Positions 48,607 to 62,148 of a stretch of 64,000 bases of DNA are shown here, in pieces. Source of the stretch: Cocos nucifera (Eukaryota; Streptophyta; Magnoliopsida; Arecales; Arecaceae); assembly GCA_006176705.1 (NCBI GenBank), contig QRFJ01003351.1:57798-121797 (forward strand). The letters are read 5' to 3'. The stretch's first letter is position 1. Every line of letters starts with the position of its first letter. The notes under the pieces are model-generated. The model was not told the origin of the DNA. It did no database searches and was given only the letters and a program-made list of their open reading frames with translations. A program made the translations under genes and the position numbers.

Positions 48607-51047
48607 TGAAGAATATGCCCTCAAAGCTAATTTATTTTGGGATGTTCTTTGGTCTTCCAAACTCATGTATGAACAATTTTAATAAATAAGCATTTATTTC
48701 ATTATAATCAGTGATCTTATTATTTATTAAGATTATATGAATCCCTATAAATTAGGACTATGTTTAGGATATGATGAGACATACTAGTAAACTAAAATCT
48801 AAAACCCTATTAATATTCTAGTCAATGGGACATTGAGTTAGGAAAATTAATATTTTCGGTAAACTAGCACATTCTTGTATGCTCAATGAAGCGTTGATTG
48901 ATCCAGTAATAACCTGTGTATGACACTAAATACTAAAATGTGGTGTGCTCATTAAGAATGAGTTTCACTGAATTAATCCAATTGAAATATCTAATAGAGT
49001 CCTTATCTACATGTCAATAATAATTTTCTCATAGTGGAATTTGTGCATGTATCCCTTTAACCTGAAATACCTCGAATATTTATATAAGAATCCATATTTG
49101 GTTTCATACTCTTCATGACTCAGTTATGTAGCGGGATGACTCTGGATATGGTAGTTATATATATTAGGTTTGAGTAGTTAAACATTGAATTAAATCTCCT
49201 CTTGTAAGTAGGATAATAGCATCTAACTTGCTTTCAAAACAAATATTGATTCAGGAAGACTTTAATCAAAGCATGATGAAATTAGAAAATAGTTCTAATT
49301 TCATTAATGAATCATCACATGAGATTGAAAAGAGAAAAGACATATGATATTGGGGTTGACATATTTTCATACCCAGAGTCAATTCAAAGTAGGATCGAAG
49401 GATCTAGTTGCATGGAATTTCACTTGCAAGAATATTTGTATTCTCAATCAAAATTTACATCTTCGAGAATCATATACATTGCTAGACACCCCAATCATTC
49501 TTTGTGAGTTGAATCAAATTAAAATTTTAATTTGATCATTAAATTAGAAAGTATTTCTTAATTAATTCAATGGGTTAGCCTAGTTTTGTACTAAATCGGT
49601 TTGGTTGAGTCCTACACCAAAGATTAGGCAAATCACATCCAACTCCACTGCTGTTAGATGTGGAATCTAATGGTCCACACACAAAGAGATTGATTAAGGG
49701 TCAATTAGATTAGACCAATGTTTGCAAAGATGAAAACATGCTAGTACATAAGCACCCAGCACTTGTCGAATTGGATTCAGAACAAGCTTCCAATTTGGGC
49801 TAATTTAGAATCTGAATTGAGCCAAATAGGATTTGATCTTAAGTTGGATAACCTAGATTGATTGGCTTCAGATTGGTGCCACATTACCACATCCCATGCA
49901 TCAAGAGAGTACTCCTCTGTTTGAAAAGTTTTTCAATGCGCAAAAAACTCTTGGCGCTGGAAATTGTTCACCTAAATTCTTGACTTCCAATTTTGTTATG
50001 TCACATAATTTTTATAATTAGTGTGACTCAGATATGGGGTGCAGAAGAGTCCTTCTAGTAATAAAATACTTTTTTTTTTTCTTTTTGCCCAGGATGTTCT
50101 TCGTCCGCCCAAGACCCTTTATCGCCCAGATCCATGTCGCCTACCCTCCTTAGACGTCTCTTGACAAGTCAAAGTCTCTTGGAACTTAGAACTATTCAAG
50201 TTATCTGCATGCTTCTTGCTGAATGGGCATCCCTTTTTAGAGCCATTTGGGTGGCCTTGTTCATGAATCATAATGGAATGAAAAAAGGGTGCGCCAAGAT
50301 GAAATATTGCGACTCTTCGTAAAAAAAACTTACGTAAATTAATCTAAGAGTCCCTCTGCTAAGGCACCCTTGGACTAAATCTATACTCATTTTTAACCTG
50401 ATGAGGAATAATTGGCGAATTGGAACATGAGAATTTTGATGAGGAAAACGGTGTAATTTTTTGTTGCACCCCTTACTACATATAAATAAGGGGTGCCACA
50501 CCAATGATCCGAGGTGGTGAAAATTATCTTCTTTCTTACAAGTATTTTGTTTGTCCAATTTCTTTCTCCTTTCTCTTTATCTAAACCTTGTCATTATAAA
50601 GGACAAAAAGCTCATCTTAAAGACTAAGAGATTAGGAAGAAAATTAAGAAGAAAAAGAAAAAGAAAGATAGATAAGGAAGGCAAGAAAAGGTGACATAAA
50701 GGCTAATAAAGGTCTAGCCCCTTTTAATTAAGTTCTTAGTATAGAACTATATTATATAAATCAAAGGGTGCTGTATCTTGATCAAGTCTCTGTGTGGATC
50801 AACATTGGAGGGTGAACATTGGCACTTGCTGGAAATCCTGACGATGCTACCGAGGTGCGGCCGACGAGTCAAGGGTCAATTTAGGTTGTAGCAAGTAATA
50901 GTATGTTCTAATTAGCGTTTTTAATGTAACAAATGCATGTATATTAATTTATTTACTAATAGAAGGTGGTCTAGGTTTTGTTTGTTTAAATAGATTTCAT
51001 GTTTTTGCTTTGAAATCCATGCTTCCACCCTGTACACCAATCCATCA
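48607..51047 (+). repeat. 5' LTR of Copia B'
   Basis: From TGAAGAATATGCCCTCAA to ACACCAATCCATCA; aligns end to end with 31601-34118 with many one-base gaps. The primer site that follows is worn (GGTATCAAGC at 51048-51057). Confidence 0.82.
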
Positions 51048-52153
51048 GGTATCAAGCAAGCCTTATTATGTTAAATCGATATAATGCCTTTGCTTATAGC
51101 ATTTTACAATTGCGCGCCGTTGAGGCATAATTGAAAATATGATAAGTAAAATTTTGTTATGTTTTAATTTATATGATAGATCAATCTCTTTCTTATCATA
51201 ATGAGATTTTTAATTTGTAAATATAATTATTCTATAAAGATTGCCCTGATATAGTCGAAAGTTTTTCACTATAAATGAGGTTGTCCAGAATAATAGCATG
51301 TTATTGACATATATAAATTCATCATAATAATGCATTATCATTTAGTTTGTTTTAAATCAATATGTGCATTGAAACCATTTAAATCCCTCTATATAAAAAT
51401 ATATATATATTAAGTGTAGTGTAATTAATCTTTAGCTAAATCGTCAGGATGTCTAATGATCAATCGGTGTCTAGGAAAAATGGTTCTTGATCTGTAAAGA
51501 GAAAAGTTTTTTTTAAATTGATCCATTGTCTTGAACCTATCCAATTTATTGTGTCTAAGGAAGCCAATGGTGGACTCCCATTTCTCCCCATTTACCTGCC
51601 GATTCATTAATTTATTCCAAATTGAAATGCTTAATATTATATTCACTACATTAAGCGCCTTCTTTCATATTAGTTTCTTATTATATCTAGAACCATGTTA
51701 TTCTGTTGTGAACCGACTAGATCAATCATATGTAAAGATGTAATATCTAATCCTAGTCTAATGAGATGCTTTATAGCATTTTGAATATACTACTTTATTA
51801 ACCACAAAAGTAGTTATAGTTCAATTTTGACTATACATAGAAAATGAAGGGTTCACTAACTAATAACCATTAAAGTTTGTTGTGCTAACACAAGCTATTA
51901 TATTTTAGAGCAAAAGTTTTTAAAGAGTTGCATAAAATTCAATTGGAAAGAGTTTCCCTACTTGAACTTAAAAGGTTTGTTGTGCAACTACAAAATTTTT
52001 TAATAATGAATATGGAATCTTATTCTCACTTAAGAAAATCAATAAGGATTAATGATTTTTAAGTGGAGACATAATTAAATTAAAAGTCCTAATTTAATTT
52101 TTTTTCATCATGAATTATTTGCTTATATATGGTTCCTTTATTATTGTAATTAA
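51048..52153 (+). other. Leader of Copia B'
   Basis: Counterpart of 34119-35218, including the worn primer site; no ORF. A TTTTACAATTGCGCGCCGTTG stretch near 51100-51120 has no match in the first copy. Confidence 0.65.
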
Positions 52154-53848
52154 ATGCTTCTTCACTTTTATTCACGTTCAATTTGGATTCAATAAAATTG
52201 ACCGATCAAAAATAGTTTGATTGATTGGAGAAACCTAAAATAATTACTCAGTCAAGAAAAAACAACTCTCCTATATTCTTGAGCCCCTGATCCTAACGTT
52301 AGAAATGATGCCCTAACAGATGAATATAAGTCCCGTACAAATTGTGCAAAATAAATTTTCTTACTGTCAAAGCATGCATACTTGCCTCTATGAATAAGAA
52401 TTAAAGAGCAGCATGATAGCAGGACACTCAGTCCATATTGTCTAATTAAAAGGAGCTTAATGCGAGAGCATAGTAGGCACGCTAATATGAATTCTAAGCA
52501 ATTATTTGTACAAGAATGATAGAAGCAACATCCATACAAAATCAGTTGTGATGGAATGAACCTAATCAACTCGATTAATCCAATTAGATTTGTAATGGAT
52601 GTGAAGTTAAGTAAGTCAAAATTGATACTACAATCACTCCTCAAAAATTTTCTCAGTTTCTGAACTATCAATACAACAACTAAAATTCTTTATACCTGAG
52701 CTATTAAATATGCTCAAGATCACAGAAAGCTATAATCAAGAAAGATAGGCCCTCTTCTCTTGTGGAAGATCTCCAAGAAAGAAGGTAGACTAAAAGGGTT
52801 TCAAAGAGAAGGCTTTAAATCTTAAAAGTGTTATAAATAAGAAGAAAAGGGGAAAGAAGGTCTAAACGGACAAATGCCTATATTTCACTACGGTAGCAGC
52901 CCATTGGAAAAAATTGTAAAGCTCTACCTTGCAACCATAAAGTCTGGTGCAAATAATCACCAAAAAGGTATGTATGAGATACATACTATTATATTAAATT
53001 CTCCATTTCAAATTTTGGGTATTAGATACCGAACTGGTTGTGTGTTCATATCTGTAAATGCTTGTAGGGTTGCAAAAAAATTAAGAGTTTGAAGAAAGAT
53101 GACTTCAAGCTTTATGGCGCTCGGAGGAGAAATCTATCCATGTAGAAATTAGGATAATATGTTTGAAGTTACCTTAATGAAAGATTTAAGTCTTACAATT
53201 GTATTATATGTCCTAAGTCAATTAGAATATTATATCTATACCCTTGTTATTAACAAGGTTATAGTCTTATGTAACGACGAAGGTTGCCGATCAAATATCT
53301 AAATGAATAATATTTATTTGGCATATTTAGCAAGGTTTGTGAACTTATACTTTGGATGACAATATATTCCACATTGATGAAAACAGAAAAATGTAAGAGA
53401 GATGACATATATACGTTAACTTTGTATTTATCGATAAGGTCATCATTAGTGAGGCAGGATTAACATTATACAAAGAAAAAGTTCTTTGATTCCTTTTGAT
53501 TAGAAATATCTGGAACTTGTGAATCATGTCTCATGGGTAAAATGACCAAGATCCATTTAGTGACATGAGAAAATAAATGAGTTATTAGACTTGTACATAT
53601 GGAATATGGTCATACAACTCAGTAGAGGAGAACTCATCATTTTTGTAACATTCAATTGACTGATTTATCTATGTTTGGATATGTGTATCTTGAAAAACAA
53701 AATCAGATCCTTCGGTAAATTTAAGAGTATCAAAAGTATGTCCGAAACAAAACTGGACAATGTAAAAAAATCCCTCATCTTTCGCAGAGAGAATACTTAT
53801 CTAGTGAGTTTCTAGACTATCTTAAAGTTAAAAGGGATTCTCTTTGAA
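52154..53848 (+). pseudogene. Copia B' gag-protease-integrase, heavily frameshifted
   Basis: Counterpart of 35219-36957. The ATG at 52154 aligns with the gag start but the frame is lost within a few codons. Recognisable in different frames are the gag end (PELLNMLK near 52697), the zinc-knuckle region near 52870-52910, a protease VLDTE-like string near 53020, CESCLMGKMTK near 53517-53550 and the EYLSSEFLDYLK end near 53790-53830. It stops after ...TTTGAATG at 53848. Frameshifts come every few tens of bases. ORFs on the opposite strand here (for example 52252-52671) are chance. Confidence 0.8.
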
Positions 53849-54494
53849 TGGTAGATATATGTCCCTAGAAGCCAGAATTGGCTGACACTTTAATAATCAC
53901 TTCTAGGTGGCAAAATTTAATTTTGACTAAAAGCAATAAATGGCAGTATGCGGGATGGTTATTTTCTATCACATAGTTATTGTGTCTGTGATACATCCTA
54001 TTAGTAATGGCATGATAATTCATATTTCAAGAGTTGAAAATTTAAGACCATATAATCCCAATTATTAAATCATAAATTGCTTCCGACCAAATAGGATCAT
54101 ACGAGGAGGTAATGATCCGAAAGGCTTATGTACAAATCGTTCTCTCAGCTTAAGATGATCTTAATCTACAGTGTGGAACACTGGAGCGGAGTACAAATAA
54201 CTCGTTAAGAACGCGGGCATGAGCGTGACCACCTCCGAGTAGTCATTATGAGACAGAGCCCACGTGAGGGAGGGAAGTCTACCTTCCGGTAGATGACCTG
54301 ACTCGATGCTGTAGTAACTGTTGTCTGATTCTTTGACCTGAGATCCATCGACAGTTCACCTTGGAGCGGTGTTAATAGTTTTGACTTACACCTTACTCGT
54401 CTCCTAGCCATATGGAATCCTGAGTGTTATTTGGCTATGATATGTCAATTGTAGGAAACTGGATGACATCAAGATGGAATCTATCTACCTCGTA
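53849..54494 (+). repeat. Plus-strand fragment of LTR A (first ~650 bases)
   Basis: Begins TGGTAGATATATGTCCCTAG, equal to the LTR A start, and follows it to CTATCTACCTCG, where a minus-strand LTR A begins at its terminus (54498). It is the reverse complement of about 38980-39621 and of the far end of its neighbour (about 56060-56703). Confidence 0.8.
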
Positions 54495-54497
54495 ATG

Positions 54498-56703
54498 GAA
54501 AATCCTATTTTTCAGTCCATGTTCTATCATAGATCAGAATCAAGAGATATATTCAAAAATTTCTTATCTGTTCAATCAGATCGTGAATTTAAATCGATTC
54601 TTATTATTTTAATAAATAAAATAAAAAAAGGATAAATTAAATCAAATTAATTTCGCTGATCTGGTATCCTACTTACCTGTTGATGATCCTAGTTCACAGA
54701 ATGTCTGGGATCTAGCCCACCAAGCACGCCAGCCTCTATCCGTATTCCACTCAGGTTGGATCTGGATAATCCTCTTTCTTCTCTATATTCTCACAACTAA
54801 AATTCAGATCTGTAATCTGAACGAGGATCTTCAAAACTCCTTTTGAGATGAGCAGTCATCCTTATGCAGTAGACAGCCTTTACTTATTTGATGCTTTCTT
54901 GCATTGAATCCACCAACATAATCCAAAACTCCTTTTGGACGTGGAGACAAGGGAAAGTTGTATGGCTGGAAGAGGAAGATAGCAGCCTAGTGGCGCGTGG
55001 GAAATGTAGAATTCACATACTATATCTCAATAATCTGAGTGGATAGGTTTATTTATAGACTAAGCTTATCCAACTCCCTATCTTTCCCAACCCAATCACA
55101 ACCTTTTGTTGAAATCAGTCAATCTAGATGTAATAGAGTCCCCTGGATTCCCCATCCTAGAGTGCCTAAAGACCAGTCAAAGTTGGTTTTAGGCAAGAAC
55201 CTCTAATTGGAATCCAAATAAGGAGATGGAGTCTTGTCCACAAGGACTCCTAGCGCCTCCAACTTGGACACGCCTAGGTGCTGCGTCTCCTCTTCCTGCA
55301 GTTCTGGATAGGCGACAGCCTCCCCACCAGCTCTCAAAAGTGCAATGCATATGGTCAAAAGTCAAAGTTCAACGGTCAACATTTAGACCAGTCAAATGGT
55401 AGACTTTTGACCAAAGTCAGAAGAACAAAAATGCAGCGTGACAATGTTAATCTCTACAAATAAGACAACCTTTTTGACTTGGACAACCTCCACTGTCAAC
55501 CATAGAAGGCTCTATTGACTACAAACTCCTTTGGCTTCAACATGGATAACTTATTATGTAATATAGAAAAGAAAACGTTAGGTTTCAATCAGTGCTAAGC
55601 ACGACTTTCCTTGAACCTAATATCTCATCATATCAATTGAACTGACAAAGCTTCAATGACTGATACCAATTCAAAACACTGTTATTGTTGACAGTTAGAT
55701 CAATTTTTGATGGTAATGATATGGTCCACTGATCTCTATATATCACATCATCTGAAACTCCCGTTTGATGATCAAATCTTCTGATTTAACATTAGCTATA
55801 ATACGATCATCAAATCATATCTAATTTCAAAATCCACCAAGTACACCAGCAGTATATGGTGCAACCCTCGAGCTGAATGAACCTCTTGGCAGCACTACCT
55901 TTGGATAGTTCTTCTATCTTGAAGCCCTCGATCAATTAGGGTTTACGTGAACTCGTCAAACACCAGTCTCTTCATATGATGTAATCTATTCGATTCGAGT
56001 CCGAATGTGAAAATCTAAACATAAGAAACTTCTTCTATTTATTCACTCTCCATTCCAGGCCTTGACTTGATTCTCATGTATCATACGCTTCCTCTACCAC
56101 CGATGTTAGATATATTCCATCTTGATGCTCATCCAGTTCCTACAATGAACAATGTATAGGCCAACCATACACCTCAAAGTTCCATATGCTACGAAGTCTA
56201 AGTAATGGGTATAGTCCAAACTTAACGACCCTCAAGGTGAAACTATCGATGCCACCATAGGTCTAAAGAATCCAGACACACTATCATGCATCGGTCATCA
56301 TTTGACAGAATGGTAACTCCCTAATTACTATCGAGGTGTCCGCTCATGCCCTATCGTTCTCTAACACGTACACTTTACCTCCGCTCTGGTGTCCTCCACA
56401 CCAACGACTCAAGACTCATCTACTAAAGAGAAGTGAGTACACCAACCTTCTCGGAGCTCAATCACGATCCTCGTAGATATCCTATGGTCGGGACAACTTT
56501 AATGACATTACATGATTTATCATTCTTAAATTTTACTCTAAAAAATATGAATTATCATTACCATTAACTCAAAGAATTACACAGACACTATAAACACAAT
56601 GTGATAGAAAATAACCATTTATTGCTTTTATCAAATTTACAAATTTTCCCTAGAAGTATACAATTGCAGCCAATTCTTGCTTCTAGTGCACATATATCTA
56701 ACA
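54498..56703 (-). repeat. 3' LTR of Copia A3 (minus)
   Basis: About 2.2 kb from TGTTAGATATATGTGCACTA at 56703 (minus strand) to the TTTTCCA end at 54498. Aligns with 37350-39621; TATAAATA at 55050-55057. Confidence 0.82.
55050..55057 (-). promoter_or_regulatory. TATA box of LTR A (A3, 3' LTR)
   Basis: TATAAATA on the minus strand at the conserved LTR A position. Confidence 0.55.
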
Positions 56704-59700
56704 ATGCCCACTTGTCCTAAAGCCCAATGCTACAAGCTAATCCCATCTTCTCAAGTGGCGCTCGATCCTCTCTGTCCCAAGGCTTTTTAAGTGGTCGCCA
56801 CATTTCTACGAGTACTCTCTATGACCTCTGACTAACCCTTCATGCGTATATCTCGAGTGTATATCGGACTCCACTGCTTATGCTTTTGCTGTAGACCTTG
56901 GCTCGCTTAGCTAAGACTATGGCCCATTATTATTGCGAGTATAAGGAATGGGCATCCGATGGCATTTACTCGATTGTTTGCTGTTCGAGCAAACTTTTTT
57001 ACCAGACATGCTTCCTTCGCCACTCTGAGCATCTAAATTTCTGCTCAATGCGTGGAATTTGCTTGAATCACCGTTTGCTGTGGAACCTTCCAGCTGACAG
57101 CCCACCTTTGCTACACAAACAACCTCAGATGATTCGACCTTTCGATCATCTATTATCACATGAACCGAGTCTGTTAATCTCTGAACTTGGATTCCCTGTT
57201 ACCTAAAGACCAACTATAATATCCTTATCTTCTATTACTTAAGGAATCATTTTCAAAGAAGCTCATGTTCTTCACCTGTATTTGATCTAGTATCCTTGTA
57301 GTTAATCCCACAGCGATTGCTATACAAGGTGTGTACATAGCTGCATTGCATCAATGGCTCCCTATTTCGCACAAGCAAAGCATCTTGCTCATACTTTCTA
57401 TCCCAGGTTGCTAGGAGCATCTCTGGAAATGATGGCAATAACCATTCTAATGGTATCAATCCCTCCCTCTAAGTAATCTCATAACATCTAAAATCCTTTT
57501 AGTACTCTCTCTATGTACATCTTCTGTGAAATCCTAGCATCCTTTCGGGTCTCTCTATAGACCTTAATTTCCTTAGAATAAAAAGATGCTTCGACCTAGT
57601 CTTTCATAATGGAGAATATCCTTGGACAACCACATTGAACTGATCTTGTAACATCAAATTCCAATAAGGAATTCATCCCACGTTACAAAACGAGGAAGAC
57701 ATAAAAGCCTCCCATCTGATCTCTTTTGAAAACACACATTTCCTCTTCATTTTTAAGATGAAATCAAATTTTGATCATCATCATGAAATGAGTGCCAGCT
57801 CCGAATGCTGCCTAAAGTCCATATATACCTTTGCAACTATGCAAACCCTTGATCAGTAATCGACTGGAGTGTAAAACCTAGCAACTGTCCATATAGATAT
57901 TCATCTAAATATTATAGGAATGTCGTTTTCATCCAGTTTGTCATATTTCATTCAAATAGGCTCATGAACAACAAGTTCATGGATTATTTAGCATAGCTAC
58001 TGGGGAAAAGTATCCATATTCTTGCCTTCGCGTTAACTATAATCCGTTTGCCCACTATCTAGCCTTGAAAGTCTCACCTTATAACCCATCTTACGCACTT
58101 CTGATCCACTTACACCTCATAGTACTAGTACCTCTGATGATTCTAACAAGGTCCAGACTTGTTTGAGTTCATCAGTCAAATTTCTACTATTGCTCATAGC
58201 CATTTCTGGTCCGATCTATATCTGAATAATCCCTTGTAATGGGATCACATCTCATGAACATTACCTCAGAATTCATCTACATCCTCGAAATATACCTAAA
58301 GTATCTCTCAGGAGAAGGAAAACTCTTTCCATCTACGAGTGGAGAGTATGTTCTATTGGCTCAAACCCTGATTTGAGTTCCAACTTTGTTCCTTACTCGT
58401 TTACCTGCTTGATGACTTCTCTCATCAATTTTTTTCACTTTAAAGATTTTTTTTTCTACTTTTCCCAAGCCAGCTATCTTGAATACATATTCAAAGAAAG
58501 ATGGTCAATGTCACTCACAACACATTATGGTCTTCTGAATGTAGAAATAGTATCCTACATGTACTCGTAGGATATCCTATAAACCGAGCTCTAAAGACGA
58601 CCTAAATTAAAAGCAAAGTTATCCGCTGTTCTTTTAACGATACTGGACAATTCCCAAATTCTGAGACTATTCTCGTCTTACAAACGTCCATATCTCATAC
58701 TGGTGTCGTAGGAATGTTTGGAAACTTCATAATAATAAACCAGCCCAAAAGAAATCCAGGAGAGTTCTGGACAGACATAACCATAATCTAATAGGTCCGA
58801 TTTCTCCTTCTGAAACTCCTTGATTTGAGGTGTTGGTGTGGTCTTGAGAGACTAGCCATTTTTCTTGATATAGTCAGGAATTCTGAATCCTCGATCTGAT
58901 CGAAAGAATTTAATGGTTTTCTAATTTTTTCTACTCATGTTGAATTCTTGAACTTTTCAAAAGCTTTAGACTTTGTCTCATAAATACACATACCCATACT
59001 AGACAGATCAATTAAGGTAGAAATAAAAATTACCTCTACCGGCAATATCAAATGGGCCGCACACATCGTGTTGTACTAGGGCAAGAAGATCTATGCCCTC
59101 TCCCCATGTCCAACAAAAGGAGTTTTGTCCATTTTGCCTTGATTAAGTTGGATATGACTCAATGTCAATGGACTTAATAGCCCATTTTTCTCAATTTGTT
59201 GATCCTATCTTCTGCTATATGACCTAATCTCATGCCATAGATATCGTCATTTGGACTATCCTAGGTTTGGCATTCATTTGCTCTGATAGTTAGAATAGTA
59301 CATCAATATGTAGCTGATAAGGACCATTAATATTTATTTACTTCATAAAAAAATGTTACAATGTCTTAAAGAATAATCACATACCTTCTTGGCTAAGCAT
59401 GAAACAGAAATTAACTGCTGAGCTGCAGGCACATATAACAGTCTTTCAAAACTAAGTCTAAACCAGATGGTAATCGAAGAAGGTATGTAATAGCAACTCT
59501 TGCTCCATACACGCGTAGGATCATGTCTCCATCCCTCAGCCTCCTGTTATCCTCAAACCTGAAAGTGCACAGTGAGCATAGAACAGATCAAGCACCCAAC
59601 TGGATGCAGAAGAAACGTAAGTAGACTCAATAAAAAAACTCAGAAGGACCTTCCTTCTTGTTCTTCAGGTGGCATAGTAAGTAGGCAGTCCGCTTCCAAT

Positions 59701-60377
59701 GGCATCGCTGTTGCATGGAAACACTTTCTTTGATGGCCTTTTTTCGATTCCTTTCTTCTTTGTCCTTCCACCTTTTGCTCTTTTCACGACTTCTTTTTCT
59801 TTTCATAAGACTTCTTTTGGAAGAAGTCTTCCATAGCAAAACTAAGCCTTTAGAACCTTTATAGAAAGCTCATGTAACCAGATATTTAAATTCAGCCAAG
59901 GATTTCTGAAGTTTAGCATGTGTAATTTGATGAATTAGCCATATGCATCAGTCAAAGATTGAGAATATAATCGTTCTGCAGTCCAAGTTCAACTTACCCG
60001 AGCTTCCAAGTCTTCCAAGCATGTCAGACTGTCTTGGACTGACTGCCCATCACAGCATCTTAGCTTAAAAAGTTTTTCGTGATATTGAAGCTGCGCGACT
60101 TTTCCAAACAAAATTCCTGCGTGACAAATGGTGAGCCCATTTGGTGTAGACTCATCAATCGAGGACTACAATGTATATATCTGCCTATTATCTTCGTCAT
60201 CCATTTCCAGAGACGCTCTCCTGTCACAGATGACCGGGTGGTAATAAGTGGGCTGGTCCTAGTCAAAACATGGTTAACTCTCAGAACCCAAACAATTTTT
60301 AGTTCTGAGCCAATCTTTATAATTTGGCCAGTCAGTCTATGTGTTCCAGGAACGTGCCAATGGTTGGACGCAGATAT
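56704..60377 (-). pseudogene. Copia A3 gag-pol, heavily frameshifted
   Basis: Counterpart of 39636-43600. It can be followed block by block on the minus strand: RNase H region 56720-57150, RT end (TMYIERVL-like, near 57500), the RT region holding the YVDD motif near 57670-57690 (now broken), RT opening near 58020-58160, integrase near 58900-59110, GAG-pre-integrase near 59150-59250, protease near 59580-59610, lysine-rich linker and zinc knuckle near 59690-59800, gag to 60377. The gag start is ATATCTGCG, the same loss of ATG as A2. No frame stays open for a full domain. Short ORFs such as 56898-57206 are shadows. Confidence 0.8.
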
Positions 60378-62134
60378 TTTCCTGTAGAGAGTCAAGATTC
60401 TAGTTAGATATTAATTATGATCTGACCAATTTGTTAGGAATTTTATTTTAAATAAATTAGCTCCCACTATTTTTTGGATCCCTAACTTCCTCTGTAGAGA
60501 TGCAAAACTCAGATTAATGATTTCTAGTGGTGTGCGGTCTCACCAACTGACTCATCACTCACCTAAAGTTTGTTGGTGATGTAGCCAATGAGTGAACAAC
60601 TTCTTGTTAATGATTCTCTAATCATGGTGCACCAAACTTGGTCTCTAATTCATGAATCTCACCGTCCAGAATATTATCCACTCCTTAGTTAAGTCAGACC
60701 CTCATTTCATAGACTGGGTTCGCTAATTAGTCTCTCACGTATTCAAATTAGCCCAACTCATCTCCACCTATAGCAATCTTCAATACATGGTTCTCTTCGT
60801 CACGACACTGTTCCAGCCGAAAACATCAAGCCCCAGGAAGGACCCGACATCACAATGGTGAAGACCTAGACTTAATCTTTTCTCTTAGGGAGAATTGATT
60901 ATCTCATTAAACTAGACTTGCAAGTCATAACAATTATGACTAACCTAGTGGCATGGGTTAGCTCGGATTATTTGACCACCTCAGATCAGAACTGTGTCAA
61001 TCAGATATGGCAAGTAAGTGAGATACGGTGGAAGAATTATGCCATTAACTATACAAGAACTGCATTCAGGTCGATAGCTTCCAATTAAAACCAGTCGTAG
61101 TATGTGCCAAACTTACCTTGACACCAAATGTTGAGTCCAGACCAATGGGTTACCTACAAATCCAGACTCTAACCTGGAGCTAATTAAGGTCTTGCTTATC
61201 GTGACTCGATCTTGACCCAGACTTATCCTATTAAGGCTGGTCAATTTAAGCATTGTTGATCCCATCTAACCAACTCTTGATTCGGTTTTGACAACCGCTA
61301 GACCTAATTCGAAGCCTACCCAAGCCAAACCCAGTATTATGAATATGTCTAAGATCTAAAATTTCCAATTTTAGACCTAATTAATATTCATTAACTTAAT
61401 TTTAATAAGGTAGGGTTCATAAACAAAATATGAAAATAAATCCAGGGTTTCAGATTCTAGGTTTTGCAAAATAAGTTTTGGATTTCTGATTAAGACGAAT
61501 CGCAGCACCCCTACACATCATAAGAACACCCATCGAATGGAAAGAGAGCGGCCTTTAAATCTATCTTCATTCTTATACCGGACGGCCAAGAGGAAGCCTT
61601 AATCAAGGACATGCAATACTACAAAACAGTTTAGATCTTATATCTATATATCCATATTAACAAAGTAGATCTAATCATGATATTTGCATACATCTCATGT
61701 ATCAATCATGCATATTTTAATCTAAATTATCTCATAATAATCTAAAAATTAGATTTAATTGATCTAATAAATAAATTCTAAATCATAGATAATTAGTAGA
61801 ACTATTCTACAACTATCTAAACTGCATCATATCATCATCTTATGATATTCAAAATTAAATAATTTATTTCTATTTCTTTAGAGTTATTATAATATAATAT
61901 AAAAAATATAAATAAATAATTAAAATATGATTATTCAAATTAAATCAAAAACAGCAAACTATTCTATAGAACTATTCTATTCTAGAACTAGTCATCTATC
62001 TTCTAATCTTAGATCCAAATTAATTAATTTTAATTTTTCTGATTTTAGATTCTGAATCACATCTCATGTGACATCTAAATCACTTATTTTTAATTAAAAT
62101 AAATTTAAAATTAGATCTAAATCGTTTAGACCTT
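60378..62134 (-). other. Leader of Copia A3
   Basis: Non-coding; aligned with 43601-45424, with frequent single-base gaps. Confidence 0.75.
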
Positions 62135-62146
62135 GCTCTGATACCA
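62135..62146 (-). other. Primer binding site of Copia A3
   Basis: TGGTATCAGAGC on the minus strand, perfect, two bases from the LTR terminus CCTTCA. Confidence 0.85.
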
Positions 62147-62148
62147 GT

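Larger units (their letters stand above)
48607..53848 (+). mobile_element. Copia B', second plus-strand Copia B, 5' portion
   Basis: Same order and extent as 31601-36957: LTR (48607-51047), leader, gag, protease, integrase, cut in integrase. It differs from the first copy mainly by one-base losses and gains spread evenly over coding and non-coding DNA, so no frame survives. It sits in the LTR of family D, and integrase is interrupted at 53848 by the start of a plus-strand LTR A. Confidence 0.82.

Noticed and set aside
52252..52671. 139-residue minus-strand ORF
   Set aside because: It lies antisense to Copia B' gag, has no domain and depends on the indel-rich sequence.
56898..57206. 102-residue plus-strand ORF with many cysteines
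   Set aside because: It is antisense to the RNase H/RT region of Copia A3, where frames are scrambled; the matching A2 region has no such ORF.
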